Shown: piece after piece, positions 34,301 to 43,277 of the stretch
Numbering within the stretch: position 1 is the stretch's first letter
How the letters are laid out: the number at the start of each line of letters is the position of its first letter
Position numbers and translations under genes: made by a program
Assembly: GCF_003367245.1 (NCBI RefSeq)
Contig: NZ_QRGR01000010.1
Location: forward strand, 1-64,000
Length of the DNA stretch: 64,000 nucleotides
From: Pontibacter diazotrophicus
GTDB lineage: Bacteria; Bacteroidota; Bacteroidia; Cytophagales; Hymenobacteraceae
Direction: 5' to 3'
The notes under the pieces: generated by a model
What the model saw: only the letters and a program-made list of their open reading frames with translations
Told to the model about the DNA's origin: nothing
The model's database searches: none

Positions 34301-34932
34301 TTACCGAAGTACTGTCTACAGCAGAATTAAATGAATCTTATGTGCTGAAGAGTGTAAACATGCACACCAGCTACATTCAAAATCTGGGCAATGGAAAATT
34401 CAAAATCACACCTTTGCCCATGGAAGCACAATTTGCGCCCGTTTTTGGCATGACCGTAAACGATTATGACGGTGACGGCAATCTGGATGTGCTGCTTGCA
34501 GGTAACTCGCAGGCCCCAGAGGTACTCAGCGGAGCATACGATGCTTTTACAGGGCTGTTCCTGAAAGGAAACGGAAAGGGAGGTTTCCAGCCGGCAACCC
34601 TGCAGCAAAGTGGCTTCTTTGTAGACGGCGATGCCAAAGGAATGGCTGAACTGACGCTTTCAAATGGTAAGCCGCTGCTACTTACAGCAAACAACGACGG
34701 TCCGCTACAGGCCTATACCACCACCGGCTCTGCAAAACAGGCACAGGTCATAAAGGCCAATCCATCTGATGCAAGGGTAGAAATAACACTGGACACAGGT
34801 AAAAAGATAATAAAAGAGCTTTATTACGGCTCAGGTTATCTCTCGCAATCTACCAGAAGCATTGCCTTGCCCCAGAATGCCGTCTCTGTTGTTGCTTATG
34901 ACTATAATGGAAAGAGCAGAAAGATTAAATAG
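31375..34932 (+). CDS. Giant FG-GAP/VCBS - UnbV - FG-GAP lipoprotein (paralogue B)
   Basis: A 1185-residue lipoprotein (IIVLAGC, Cys27). Like its neighbours it has 14 DxDxDG-type loops, seven before and seven after an ASPIC/UnbV domain (around 520-600: GYGAKVRLT, FLHFGLG, WPDGKVQRLENV). Loop order and spacing follow paralogue A one by one, including the odd tenth to thirteenth loops (DIDGDSDLD, DFDNDHAAD, DYDRNGSMD). The C-terminus has ELYYGSGYLSQSTR. It is probably displayed on the outer membrane. The short relative at 34971 follows after only 38 nt, so the two are likely co-transcribed. Confidence 0.85.
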   Translation: MHTLSKACLLYKLKFLSLAAIIVLAGCKADQEKESQREIKEVASAPRLFESLTETATGITFSNTLTETETLNVLEFEYFYNGGGVAVGDFNNDGLQDIFFAGNMVPSRLYLNKGYLKFEDITKQAGINTSGRWASGVAVADVNNDGYQDIYVCVTGKVNPQQRTNLLYINNQDNTFTEAAQQYGIADDSYSTHAAFFDYDKDGDLDLYLLNHTLEEKNPNLLRPQLRNGSGKNTDKLYRNNGNNSYSDVSKEAGILVEGHGLGVAISDINQDGWPDVYVSNDYLSNDILYLNNGNGTFTDKAAAYFKHQSQSAMGNDVADFNNDGLVDIITVDMLPEDNLRSKLMFAGMNYDRFMAEIKNGYTPQYMRNTLQLNTGNGSFSEIGQLAGVHSTDWSWSPLLADFDNDGYKDLHITNGFPKDITNRDFIMYRMQGLNSNVPTEVLNKQFMKAINQLPSAKKSNYMYRNQGDFTFSNQTKAWGMDVASFSNGAAYADLDGDGDLDLVTNNINGKAFVYRNNAEKHTGNNFLRIKLQGDKANAAGYGAKVRLTQNDKEQFQEYSPYRGFMSTVEPFLHFGLGQDSVIAAVEVAWPDGKVQRLENVKANQVLTLAHKDAVAAKQLKKDAAPQLFQSANARYKIDYVHKEEPYIDFKVQPLLPHKYSQNGPGISVGDVNGDGLEDFYVGGAFKYPGRVFLQSKNGTFTSAAITDQTKFEEDMGSLFFDADGDGDLDLYVVSGGNEFPANSPYFQDKLYKNDGKGNFTLDTQALPNTTSSGSFVTAADIDGDSDLDLFVGGRMHPQNYPAPAESYILLNEGGKFRNATAQVLPALQKFGMLTAALWTDFDNDHAADLILTGEGMPITFFRNVNGTLQNVTAATGLPNTSGWWNSLVAGDFDNDGDVDYIAGNLGLNTKLKASDKEPVTVYAADYDRNGSMDPIVAHYVMGKNVPARPRDDIFDQIVSMRRRFTSYDSYARASVTEVLSTAELNESYVLKSVNMHTSYIQNLGNGKFKITPLPMEAQFAPVFGMTVNDYDGDGNLDVLLAGNSQAPEVLSGAYDAFTGLFLKGNGKGGFQPATLQQSGFFVDGDAKGMAELTLSNGKPLLLTANNDGPLQAYTTTGSAKQAQVIKANPSDARVEITLDTGKKIIKELYYGSGYLSQSTRSIALPQNAVSVVAYDYNGKSRKIK

Positions 34933-34970
34933 CAAAAGCCGCTAAAGGCATAAAAAGTTAATTTAGGAAG

Positions 34971-37253
34971 ATGCTTACGCTTCAAAAAAAATATATCAGA
35001 ACAGTTTTCTGCTCACTTCTTTCCTCCATTCTCCTGTTGGCTTCCTGTACAGAGGAAGAGCAGGAGAACGGACATACGGGTATGGTCACGCTACTGGAGG
35101 AGGTAGCGCAAAAGTATTATGTTGCGGATAACAGGTTTGCCAACCACGCCCGGGTAAATCACTTTGATACATTGGCAAGCAAAGCCACCGGGAGGAAGAA
35201 GTTTGACTACGAATACCAGAAAGCAGTGGAGTTACTTCGCGCAGGAGAACCGGAAGAAGCGGCCAATCTGTTTGAGAAGCTTCACCAGGAGCTGCCTCAG
35301 ATAGCCTACAGCTTTACCCCGAAAGACAGAGACCTGGCAGACAAACTGGAAGCAGATATAGCCCAGTCGTACCTGCGCCTGGGCGAGCAGGAAAACTGCC
35401 TGCACAACCATACCTCCGCTTCCTGCATTTTCCCGATTGCCAGCCCGGGTTTCCACCAGCTCCCGAACGGCTCCCGAAAAGCAATAGAGCGCTATACTTC
35501 CCTTTTAACACGCAATCCTGATGCTTTGCACTATCGCTGGTTGCTGAACATTGCCTACATGACGCTTGGAGAGTATCCTCACCGGGTGCCGGAGAAATGG
35601 CTGATTCCGATTGAGAGCCAGTCAGACTATCCTGTAGCACCTTTCGAAGAGGTGGCGGGCGATCTGGGAGTGGACGTTGACAATATCTCCGGAGGGTCCA
35701 TTCTGGAAGATTTCGATAACGATGGTTACCTGGACATACTGGCTTCTTCTTACGGCCTGCGGGATCAAATTCTATACTTTCACAACAATGGCGACGGTTC
35801 CTTCTCTGACCAAACGGAGAGCGCCGGCCTGACAGGTATAACCAACAGCCTGAACATGATGCAGGCTGATTACAACAACGATGGCTTTATGGATGTGCTG
35901 GTGCTGCGGGGGGCATGGTTTGAGCAGCAAGGCAAGCAGCCCAACTCGCTGCTGCGCAACAACGGCGATGGCACCTTTACAGATGTAACGGCAGAGGTTG
36001 GCCTGTTATCTTTTTATCCTACACAAACAGCCACCTGGAGCGATTTTAACAATGATGGCTGGCTTGACTTGTTCATAGGCAATGAAACATCTGACCGCTT
36101 CAGTCCCAATCCTTCTGAATTATACCTCAACCACCGGGGTAGGTTCCGTAACGTCACAGAAGAGGCTGGTCTTGCGCTAAACGAGTATGTGAAGGGGGTA
36201 ACCTCCGGTGACTTCGACAATGACGGCTGGCAGGATATTTATGTGTCTACGCTATATGGGCAGAACTACTTGTTCAGGAACCTGGGCTTAGGAAAAAAAG
36301 AGCAGTTGCGGTTTGAGGACGTAACAGAAAAGGCAGGGCTGCACAAACCCATGATGTCTTTCCCCACCTGGTTTTATGATTTCGATAACGATGGCTGGCT
36401 TGATATTTTTGTTTCCGGCTTCAAGTTTAGCACAGAACCCACCGTGTCTTATAATGTAGCGGCTGAGTATCTGGGCTTACCGAATGATGCCGAAAAAGCC
36501 AGGCTCTACCGCAACAACGGAGACGGCACCTTTACAGACGTAGCAGAAACAATGGGTATAGATAAAGCCTTATACACCATGGGTTGCAACTTCCTGGATA
36601 TCGATAACGATGGTTGGCTCGACATGTACCTGGGCACCGGAGACCCGAGCTTTGAGTCTCTCATCCCAAACAAGTTATTCCGAAACAATGCAGGTAAAAG
36701 CTTTCAGGATGTAACCACCGCTGCGGGTGTCGGACATCTGCAGAAAGGACATGCCGTTTCTGCCGGAGATATAGACAACGATGGCGATCAGGATATTTAT
36801 GCGGTGATGGGTGGTGCTTTTGAAGGCGACAACTACAGGAATGCTCTATTTAAAAACACCTACCAGGGAAGTGCTCCCTCCAGCAATAACTGGATTTCCA
36901 TAAAGTTTGAAGGAGTAAAGTCAAACAAAGCCGCCATTGGTACACGCCTGAAGATAACACTGACAGACCAGGGGAAACAAAGAATCCTTTACAGGGATGT
37001 AAACTCCGGAGGCAGCTTTGGAGCCTCTCCCCTGCGGACAGAAATAGGCCTGGGACAGGCAACAAAAATTGACAAACTGGAGGTAACGTGGTCAGGCTCT
37101 AATCGCAAGCAGGTATACCAAAATGTTACCGCAAATCAGTTCATCCAAATAACAGAAGGAACCACTCAGGTGAAGAAACTGGATAACAGGAAGCTGGAAT
37201 TACAAAAGAAAAAAGGTGCGCATGGTTTACACCATACGCACCTTTCAGAATAA
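34971..37253 (+). CDS. CRTAC1-type FG-GAP - UnbV lipoprotein, half-size form
   Basis: A 760-residue lipoprotein (SILLLASC, Cys26). Residues 60-210 are helical and TPR-like (ELLRAGEPEEAANLFEKL) and include the conserved NCLHNHTSASCIFPI segment typical of CRTAC1-family proteins with TPR. Then come seven Ca loops (DFDNDGYLD to DIDNDGDQD), one seven-bladed propeller, and a C-terminal ASPIC/UnbV domain (about 640-735: AAIGTRLKITLTDQ, SFGASPLRTEIGLG, KLEVTWSG). It thus equals the N-terminal half of its giant neighbours plus a helical front part. The last 14 codons encode the stem of a terminator hairpin. Function at the cell surface is unknown. Confidence 0.85.
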   Translation: MLTLQKKYIRTVFCSLLSSILLLASCTEEEQENGHTGMVTLLEEVAQKYYVADNRFANHARVNHFDTLASKATGRKKFDYEYQKAVELLRAGEPEEAANLFEKLHQELPQIAYSFTPKDRDLADKLEADIAQSYLRLGEQENCLHNHTSASCIFPIASPGFHQLPNGSRKAIERYTSLLTRNPDALHYRWLLNIAYMTLGEYPHRVPEKWLIPIESQSDYPVAPFEEVAGDLGVDVDNISGGSILEDFDNDGYLDILASSYGLRDQILYFHNNGDGSFSDQTESAGLTGITNSLNMMQADYNNDGFMDVLVLRGAWFEQQGKQPNSLLRNNGDGTFTDVTAEVGLLSFYPTQTATWSDFNNDGWLDLFIGNETSDRFSPNPSELYLNHRGRFRNVTEEAGLALNEYVKGVTSGDFDNDGWQDIYVSTLYGQNYLFRNLGLGKKEQLRFEDVTEKAGLHKPMMSFPTWFYDFDNDGWLDIFVSGFKFSTEPTVSYNVAAEYLGLPNDAEKARLYRNNGDGTFTDVAETMGIDKALYTMGCNFLDIDNDGWLDMYLGTGDPSFESLIPNKLFRNNAGKSFQDVTTAAGVGHLQKGHAVSAGDIDNDGDQDIYAVMGGAFEGDNYRNALFKNTYQGSAPSSNNWISIKFEGVKSNKAAIGTRLKITLTDQGKQRILYRDVNSGGSFGASPLRTEIGLGQATKIDKLEVTWSGSNRKQVYQNVTANQFIQITEGTTQVKKLDNRKLELQKKKGAHGLHHTHLSE

Positions 37254-37262
37254 GTTTTTTAA
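37212..37262 (+). terminator. Terminator whose stem lies inside the end of the coding sequence
   Basis: Arms 37212-37226 and 37231-37245 (AAAGGTGCGCATGGT and its complement, one mismatch) enclose a TTAC loop; after the stop codon (37251-37253) comes a run of T (37255-37260). The convergent gene ends at 37264, so space is very tight. Confidence 0.85.
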
Positions 37263-37263
37263 T

Positions 37264-40200
37264 TTAGCGCCCTCTCCTGTTAGCAGCGAATGTTCTACTG
37301 ACGTCTGAGATTTCAAGCCGCAGCTTTCCTGCCTTATCAACTACCTGAACAGACTTTGTTCCGGCCGGCAACCACAATGTCCTGGAGGATTGGGATAAGT
37401 ATCCGGATCCAAAGTAAAACTCCTGTTTTCTTTTCTTCCCGTTAGCCAATGTGAGAATGGCATAGGCATCAGATGGCAGAATGGAAACAGCATGTAAAGC
37501 TTCCTGCCGTGCCGCTGGCTTATAAGCCTTCAAGCTATCATTATGAGAAGCAATAAGCAGCAGCGGGCTTCCTTCTGCAGTACTTACTTCTGCCATGCCT
37601 TTTGCATCACTATCTACCATAAACCCGCTCCTGTTTACATCTACAGGCAGGAACTGCCCCTTGCCATTACCTTTCAGGTATAGCCCTGTAAAAGCATCAT
37701 AGCGCCCTACCACCACCTCGGTAGCATAGGAGTTCCCAACAAGCAGCATGTCCAGGTTACCGTCGCCGTCATAGTCATTTATTGTAATGCCACACACCGG
37801 TGCGAATTGTGCCTGCATAGGTAAGGCTGTTATCCTGAACTTGCCGTTGCCCAGGTTCTCGATGTAACTGGTCTTAAAGTTTTCGCTCTTTGCCGTGTAG
37901 GCACCCTCCAGCCTTTCCGCTGTGAATATCTCATCAAAAGATTTAGTAGCATAATCCTCATAGGTTCTGAACTCCCTGCGCATGGACACCATCTGGTCTG
38001 TCATATCGTCGCGGCCGTGCACGAGCTGCTTTTTCCCCTGGATGTAATGTGTCATGATTGCATCTGTGGTGCCGCTCTTGTCAAAGTCTTTGGCGTACAC
38101 CTGAACTGGCTGTTCCTCTGATGCTTTAAATTTAGAATTAAGGCCAAGGTTGCCAGCTACAAAGTCAACATCTCCATCATTATCGAAGTCGCCGGCAGCC
38201 AGGCTATTCCACCAGCCGTGTGTGCCGCTTAGTTCAGTGCTGGAGGTAACATCTTTCAGCTTACCATTTACATTCTTCAGAAACGTGACAGGCATCCACT
38301 CTCCTACCACCACCAGGTCCACTGCGTTGTCATTGTCAAAGTCTGTCCATAGCGCGGAGGTAACCATGCCTATATCTGAGAGCATAGGACCAACAGTGCC
38401 GGTGACATCTTTGAATTTGCCGCCGTTGTTCTGTAAAATATAGCTTTTAGCTGGCAACGGAAATGCCCTCGGGTGCACTCTTCCTCCGACAAACAAATCC
38501 AAATCACCGTCATTATCATAGTCTGCTGCTGTTACACAGGAGCCACTGGCATTTATCAATGGCAGTGCACTGGCATCCAACGTGAATTTGCCCTTGCCAT
38601 CGTTCAGGTAGAGCCGATCCTGGTAAGCTTTGTCCCCTGTTATATAGTTGCTTCCCCCGCTCACCACGTATAGGTCCAGGTCGCCGTCGTTATCGGCATC
38701 AAAGAAAAGGCTGCCCATATCTTCTCCGGGCTTTTCTTCCGAGGTAAGTGCTTTCGAACTGAATTTCCCATCTCTGCCCTGCAGAAACAAAGTACCAGAA
38801 TTTGTAGCACTGCCGCCGACATAAAAGTCCTCTAACCCATCGCCGTCTACATCTCCCACTGACACGCCCGGCCCGTTCTGCGAGTACTTGTGCGGGAGTA
38901 GCGGCTGCAACTTAAAGTCTATGAACTCCTGCCCCTTATCTTTATAAGAGATGCCTGCTTCTGCTGTTACCTCCTTAAATAAGGAAGCTTGGTTTGCTGC
39001 TGGCTCTTCCTTTGTACTTCTTTCTGTTGCGTTCCTATAGCTTACTGTGAGTACCTGGTTCGGCTTTACATTTCTCAGTGCCTGGTACTTTCCATCAGGC
39101 CACGTGATTTCCAGCACATCTACCTGCTCTGTTGATCCTAAGCCGAAATGCAATGTGTTTTCTACTGTTGATTGAAACCCCCTGAAAGGGTACTGCTCCC
39201 CCACCTGCATTTTATTGCCATACCTCAACACTGCTTTTGCTCCTATACCTGTTTTATTTGTAGCTGCACCTTCAAACTTTATCCGGAGATAGTTCCTGCT
39301 GTCCGCACCCTCTCCTTTATTCTCTTTCCTACGCTGGGCCTGTTCCGATACCATATTCTGGTATACAAACGGCTCCTCATCCACATTGCTGATGACAATA
39401 TCGAGGTCTCCATCATTATCCAGGTCTGCATAGGCCGCACCGCTTGAAAAAGATTCCTGCGCAAAGCCCCAGTTCTTGGACTCGTCGGTAAAGGTCAGGT
39501 CTCCATTGTTCCGGTACATGAAGTTGTGCTTTTTAGCCCCCTCCATGGTCTCTGCTATCTTCAGTAAATGCGTCTCAGCCCCTTCGTTCCCAAAGCTGGA
39601 CCGTGCTTGTGCCATGTAGTAAGTGGCGAAATCAAGATGGGTAATATCTTTCCCGATACCATTGGTTATAAATAGATCTTTGATACCATCATTATCAAAA
39701 TCGGCAAACAGCGGACTCCAGCTCCAGTCGGTATAATGTATCCCAGCCAACTGGCTTATCTCACTAAAAGAGCCATTCCCATTGTTCAGTTGCAAATTGT
39801 TTCTTACATACTGTGGCATATAGCCCCTCTGAAGCGCCAGTTGAAATTCATCATAGTTTTTAATCCCGTTCATGAGCTTCTGCCGTCTGCTGTCGTCAGG
39901 CATCATGTCTACACTGATGATATCCGGCAGCCCATCGTTATTAAAATCAGCAATGTCGGTACCCATTGAGAAGTGGCTTGTATGCTTCAGATAATCCCGA
40001 ATGCTTTCGGTGAATGTGCCGTCCTGGTTGTTGATGTACAGCAGGTCATCATAGATGAAATCATTCGTTACATAAATATCGGGCCAGCCATCCTGGTTCA
40101 TGTCTCCAATACCCACGCCTAATCCGTAGCCTTCTTTAATGATGCCAGCTTCCTCGGAAACGTTTGTGAAAGTATTGTTCCCATTGTTCCTGTACAGTCT

Positions 40201-40866
40201 GTCCACACTGGAGCTCTGACCTGGCTTAGAGGCGATGACATTGGGGTTGGTGTCAGAACGATTGACAGTGGCCAGGTACACATCCACATCACCATCCCTA
40301 TCATAATCAAAGAATACAGCCTGCGTAGTATAACCCGTATCAGCCAACCCAAACTTTTCCGCCTCTTCTTCAAACAAAGGGTTATTGTCAGTACCCATTC
40401 CTTTGTTTATAAACAGGAGGTTCTTACGACGGTTAGGGTCCTTATAACCCGACATACAGACATAAATATCCAACAGGCCATCATTGTTTATGTCTACCAT
40501 AGATGCTCCTGTCGCCCAACTGGCTGTCTCCACTCCTGCCTGCTGTGTTATATCCTCGAATTTAAGATTTCCTTTATTCAGATATAGCTTAGCGGAAACC
40601 ATGTTTCCTGTGAAAAAAACATCCTGCAGACCGTCATTATTCAGATCGCCAACAGCTACGCCTCCCCCATTATAGAAATATTCAAAATTAAGCAGATTGA
40701 TAGAATCGTTGGAGGTGAGCGTGTTCTGGAAGGCAATGCCGGTATCGGCTGAGGACTTTAGCTCAAACATCTTTTCTTCCTGACTGCAGCTGCCAAAGCC
40801 TATAACTGCAAAAGAAAACGTCAGCGCTTTAAGAAGAATGGGTAAACGAAGGAAATTCAGTGTCAT
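37264..40866 (-). CDS. Giant FG-GAP/VCBS - UnbV - FG-GAP lipoprotein (paralogue C)
   Basis: I start it at the ATG at 40866, giving about 1200 aa and a lipoprotein signal (FAVIGFGSC, Cys27); a TTG further up adds 13 residues with no gain. It again has 14 Ca loops, seven (DLNNDGLQD to DLDNDGDLD), an ASPIC/UnbV domain (around 530-620: GIGAKAVLRYG, LHFGLG, TWPDGKYQALRNV), and seven more (DVDGDGLED to DYDGDGNLD), then EFYFGSGYLSQSSR. It lies downstream of a SusC/SusD pair and a DUF6252-like gene on the same strand, so it may belong to that uptake locus. It is convergent with the half-size relative. Confidence 0.85.
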   Translation of the reverse strand: MTLNFLRLPILLKALTFSFAVIGFGSCSQEEKMFELKSSADTGIAFQNTLTSNDSINLLNFEYFYNGGGVAVGDLNNDGLQDVFFTGNMVSAKLYLNKGNLKFEDITQQAGVETASWATGASMVDINNDGLLDIYVCMSGYKDPNRRKNLLFINKGMGTDNNPLFEEEAEKFGLADTGYTTQAVFFDYDRDGDVDVYLATVNRSDTNPNVIASKPGQSSSVDRLYRNNGNNTFTNVSEEAGIIKEGYGLGVGIGDMNQDGWPDIYVTNDFIYDDLLYINNQDGTFTESIRDYLKHTSHFSMGTDIADFNNDGLPDIISVDMMPDDSRRQKLMNGIKNYDEFQLALQRGYMPQYVRNNLQLNNGNGSFSEISQLAGIHYTDWSWSPLFADFDNDGIKDLFITNGIGKDITHLDFATYYMAQARSSFGNEGAETHLLKIAETMEGAKKHNFMYRNNGDLTFTDESKNWGFAQESFSSGAAYADLDNDGDLDIVISNVDEEPFVYQNMVSEQAQRRKENKGEGADSRNYLRIKFEGAATNKTGIGAKAVLRYGNKMQVGEQYPFRGFQSTVENTLHFGLGSTEQVDVLEITWPDGKYQALRNVKPNQVLTVSYRNATERSTKEEPAANQASLFKEVTAEAGISYKDKGQEFIDFKLQPLLPHKYSQNGPGVSVGDVDGDGLEDFYVGGSATNSGTLFLQGRDGKFSSKALTSEEKPGEDMGSLFFDADNDGDLDLYVVSGGSNYITGDKAYQDRLYLNDGKGKFTLDASALPLINASGSCVTAADYDNDGDLDLFVGGRVHPRAFPLPAKSYILQNNGGKFKDVTGTVGPMLSDIGMVTSALWTDFDNDNAVDLVVVGEWMPVTFLKNVNGKLKDVTSSTELSGTHGWWNSLAAGDFDNDGDVDFVAGNLGLNSKFKASEEQPVQVYAKDFDKSGTTDAIMTHYIQGKKQLVHGRDDMTDQMVSMRREFRTYEDYATKSFDEIFTAERLEGAYTAKSENFKTSYIENLGNGKFRITALPMQAQFAPVCGITINDYDGDGNLDMLLVGNSYATEVVVGRYDAFTGLYLKGNGKGQFLPVDVNRSGFMVDSDAKGMAEVSTAEGSPLLLIASHNDSLKAYKPAARQEALHAVSILPSDAYAILTLANGKKRKQEFYFGSGYLSQSSRTLWLPAGTKSVQVVDKAGKLRLEISDVSRTFAANRRGR

Positions 40867-40993
40867 GATAGCTGAACGGCTTATTGTTGTATCTGGAAGA
40901 CGCAAAATTCAGAGGCGCTTGAGCTCCGCTTTTCCTTTCAGGAAAGCAGGCGGTTGTATGAAGGCATCTAAAAACAGACAACACATCTGTCGC

Positions 40994-41551
40994 CTAAAAA
41001 GTGACATTTTCTATTTCTCCGGCAATAACGGTATAAGTGGTTTCGCCTGTAGCAGACATGCTGAACCCAAAGTTGCCTGACACGCTGTAATTAGCGGCGT
41101 CGTATTGGGTGATCTGCAGTTCCCCGTTTGTGATGCCGCCACTGTACTTCTCCTTCGTCTCCTGTAGTGCTGCTTCTGAGACACCATCCAGGAAATAAGC
41201 CGTCCCATCGCCGGAGGTACCACCTCTAAGGCGGTAAGATCCTACTCTGTCTGCGCTAAGTTTTACAGAGAGCATGATGGCTGTTGTGTCTCCGTCCTGC
41301 ACCTGCACACCAATAATAGTGAGCGTATCACCTGTGCCAACAAAGGCATCAGCTCCATTTGTGATAGTTCGTGAACCCAGCTTATAATTTCCGCTAGAGG
41401 CTTCCCAATTAACCCCATTCACCACTGCGGAAATGCCGCTACTTGTACTGCTGACAGGATCAGGTATCTCATCTTTGCTACAGCCAACCAATGCTAAACA
41501 GCCTAAAACAGGCAAAATGAATGCAGAATATTTACTAAAGATGTTTTTCAT
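40994..41551 (-). CDS. DUF6252-like lipoprotein
   Basis: A 185-residue lipoprotein (LALVGC, Cys24). The body is predicted all-beta: AVVNGVNWEASSGNY at the start, then TLTIIGVQ, IMLSVKL, GSYRLRGG and a final SVSGNFGFSMSATG..YTVIAGEIENVTF. This pattern matches DUF6252 proteins, small Bacteroidota lipoproteins of unknown function. It is encoded between a SusD gene and a giant VCBS lipoprotein on the minus strand, with a terminator hairpin between it and SusD, so it may have its own promoter. Confidence 0.7.
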   Translation of the reverse strand: MKNIFSKYSAFILPVLGCLALVGCSKDEIPDPVSSTSSGISAVVNGVNWEASSGNYKLGSRTITNGADAFVGTGDTLTIIGVQVQDGDTTAIMLSVKLSADRVGSYRLRGGTSGDGTAYFLDGVSEAALQETKEKYSGGITNGELQITQYDAANYSVSGNFGFSMSATGETTYTVIAGEIENVTF

Positions 41552-41572
41552 CAGGTTTATACTTCAACAATC

Positions 41573-41610
41573 TAAAAATAAGAAAAGGATCACAAACTGT
41601 GATCCTTTTC
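41573..41610 (-). terminator. Terminator after the first SusD gene
   Basis: A perfect 13-bp stem (41582-41594 with 41598-41610, GAAAAGGATCACA) with a 3-nt loop. On the minus strand the stem ends in TTTTC and is followed by a T-rich tail (TTATTTTTA). It lies about 50 nt past the SusD stop and before the DUF6252-like gene. Confidence 0.85.
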
Positions 41611-41660
41611 CCATCAACTAATACAGAAGGTGATGTAGTTCCTTCTATAAATTATCAAAT

Positions 41661-43253
41661 TTAGAACCCAGGGTTTTGATCTCCCTGTAGTTCAGGGTTT
41701 CTGTCGATTTCTGCCTGAGGTATAGGTAACAGTTCATTTACCCCTGCCTCGAACGGACGACCCATTGCGTTCAGCACTTCCTCTGCTCTACAGGTCCTTA
41801 CGAGGTCAAAGAAACGGTGTCCTTCAAAAGCAAGCTCTCTGCGTCGCTCCTCGATGATGATGTCACGGAGTTCTGCCTGGCTTACACTTGTGACAGGCTG
41901 CGGGCAGGTAGCACCTTCCATGCTCTCACGTGCACGCCTTCTAACTGCGTTCAGTGACTCCAGTGCCTCCTCTGTTCTGCCTAATTCGTTCAAGGCTTCA
42001 GCATTCCACAGCATAACATCTGCATAGCGGATAAGTGGGATGTTAAGCGGAGAGTTCGCAGCACCAGTCAATTCATCTTCTGGTATCAGGAATTTCTGAA
42101 TGCTGTAACCGGAACGCGACCAGGTGTCATCATAGACCAGGCCATTGATTGTATCTCCTGGCTCCAGGATGGAGTACTCCAGACGAGGATCGCACGGTTC
42201 AAAAGCTTCATAAATGTTGTTCACCTGAATATTGGCATTACCACCATAATTAGCTGGTGTGTTAGGTCCGATTGGTGTACTGAAGCCCCAGCCAGAGATA
42301 TCTGCAGTACGAGGCGAGAGCCACTGGTTAAGCGCGAGTCCGTCATTTTCATTAGCCCAGCCACCAGTACCACCTACACCCTGAACTGAAAATACGTGCT
42401 CCGGGCTGTTCTCTCCTTCTAAAAGGAAGATACTTTCAAAATCCTGTACTAGTCTGTAGTTACCTGAATTAATAATAGCATCTGTCAGGTCTACCACTTC
42501 CTGGTACTGGTCCTGTGTAGCCCAAGGCGTTTCCGAGCATCCTTCAGGAGTAGACTGCCAGAGCAAAGACTTGGCCAGAAGAGCCTGTGCAGCACCTCTT
42601 GTAGCTCTACCAACGTCCGCTCCATTGTAGGAGGCAGGGAGCACTTCAATGGCATCTCTCAGGTCCTGCTCGATCTGGGCCCAGTTTTCCGCGATAGACG
42701 CCGGGCGTGGCACAAATACCTCCTCCGGATCAAGCACACTCGTGATGATTGGAACACGTCCGAATGCCTTCACTAAATCAAAGTAATACTGGGCTCTCAG
42801 GAACTTGGCTTCACCCAGAATTCTCGCCTTCAGAGCTTCGTCCATTTCAATAGGCGGTACACGCTCCAGCACCAGGTTTGCGCGGTATACACCATCATAC
42901 GACTGGCTCCACCACTCATTCAACTCTGCAATACCTGCCGTAGCTGTGAAGTACTGGAACTGCCGAATCTGGATATAATCCTGGTCATCAGTACTGCCTT
43001 TGTCCGTGTCACCGCCTACTACGTCCCCAATAATCCAGTCCATACGGGAATGCACATCCCACTGCAAAGGGTCATAAGCGGCATTTAGCGCTGCCAGCGC
43101 ATCTTCAGCTGAAGTGTAGAAGTTTGCAGTGGTTAAATCAGACAGCGGCCTTCTGTCCAGGAATTCATCTTCACAAGCCTGCAGTACCGCACCACCCGCG
43201 ATTAATCCGCCCGCTACTAGAGACAGATAGATCGTTCTTTTTAAATTTATCAT
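41661..43253 (-). CDS. SusD/RagB-family outer-membrane glycan-binding lipoprotein (pair 1)
   Basis: A 530-residue lipoprotein (GGAVLQAC, Cys27, then EDEFLDRRPLS, the usual SusD start). Features include DFLD-type N-terminus, the helical TPR-like region (ALAALNAAYDPLQW, ARILGEAKFLRAQYYFDLVKAFG) and the C-terminal RAD-like blocks (IRYADVMLWNAEALNELGR, IIEERRRELAFEGHRFFDLVR). It caps the adjacent SusC transporter and captures an oligosaccharide or peptide at the cell surface. It starts 24 nt after SusC pair 1 and ends at a terminator. Confidence 0.93.
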   Translation of the reverse strand: MINLKRTIYLSLVAGGLIAGGAVLQACEDEFLDRRPLSDLTTANFYTSAEDALAALNAAYDPLQWDVHSRMDWIIGDVVGGDTDKGSTDDQDYIQIRQFQYFTATAGIAELNEWWSQSYDGVYRANLVLERVPPIEMDEALKARILGEAKFLRAQYYFDLVKAFGRVPIITSVLDPEEVFVPRPASIAENWAQIEQDLRDAIEVLPASYNGADVGRATRGAAQALLAKSLLWQSTPEGCSETPWATQDQYQEVVDLTDAIINSGNYRLVQDFESIFLLEGENSPEHVFSVQGVGGTGGWANENDGLALNQWLSPRTADISGWGFSTPIGPNTPANYGGNANIQVNNIYEAFEPCDPRLEYSILEPGDTINGLVYDDTWSRSGYSIQKFLIPEDELTGAANSPLNIPLIRYADVMLWNAEALNELGRTEEALESLNAVRRRARESMEGATCPQPVTSVSQAELRDIIIEERRRELAFEGHRFFDLVRTCRAEEVLNAMGRPFEAGVNELLPIPQAEIDRNPELQGDQNPGF

Positions 43254-43277
43254 GGTTTGTTTGAGTTAATACATTAA

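Noticed and set aside
26212..40866. Giant repeat proteins as adhesins or toxins
   Set aside because: They have lipoprotein signals, UnbV domains and no T9SS sorting domain, translocation or toxin domain.
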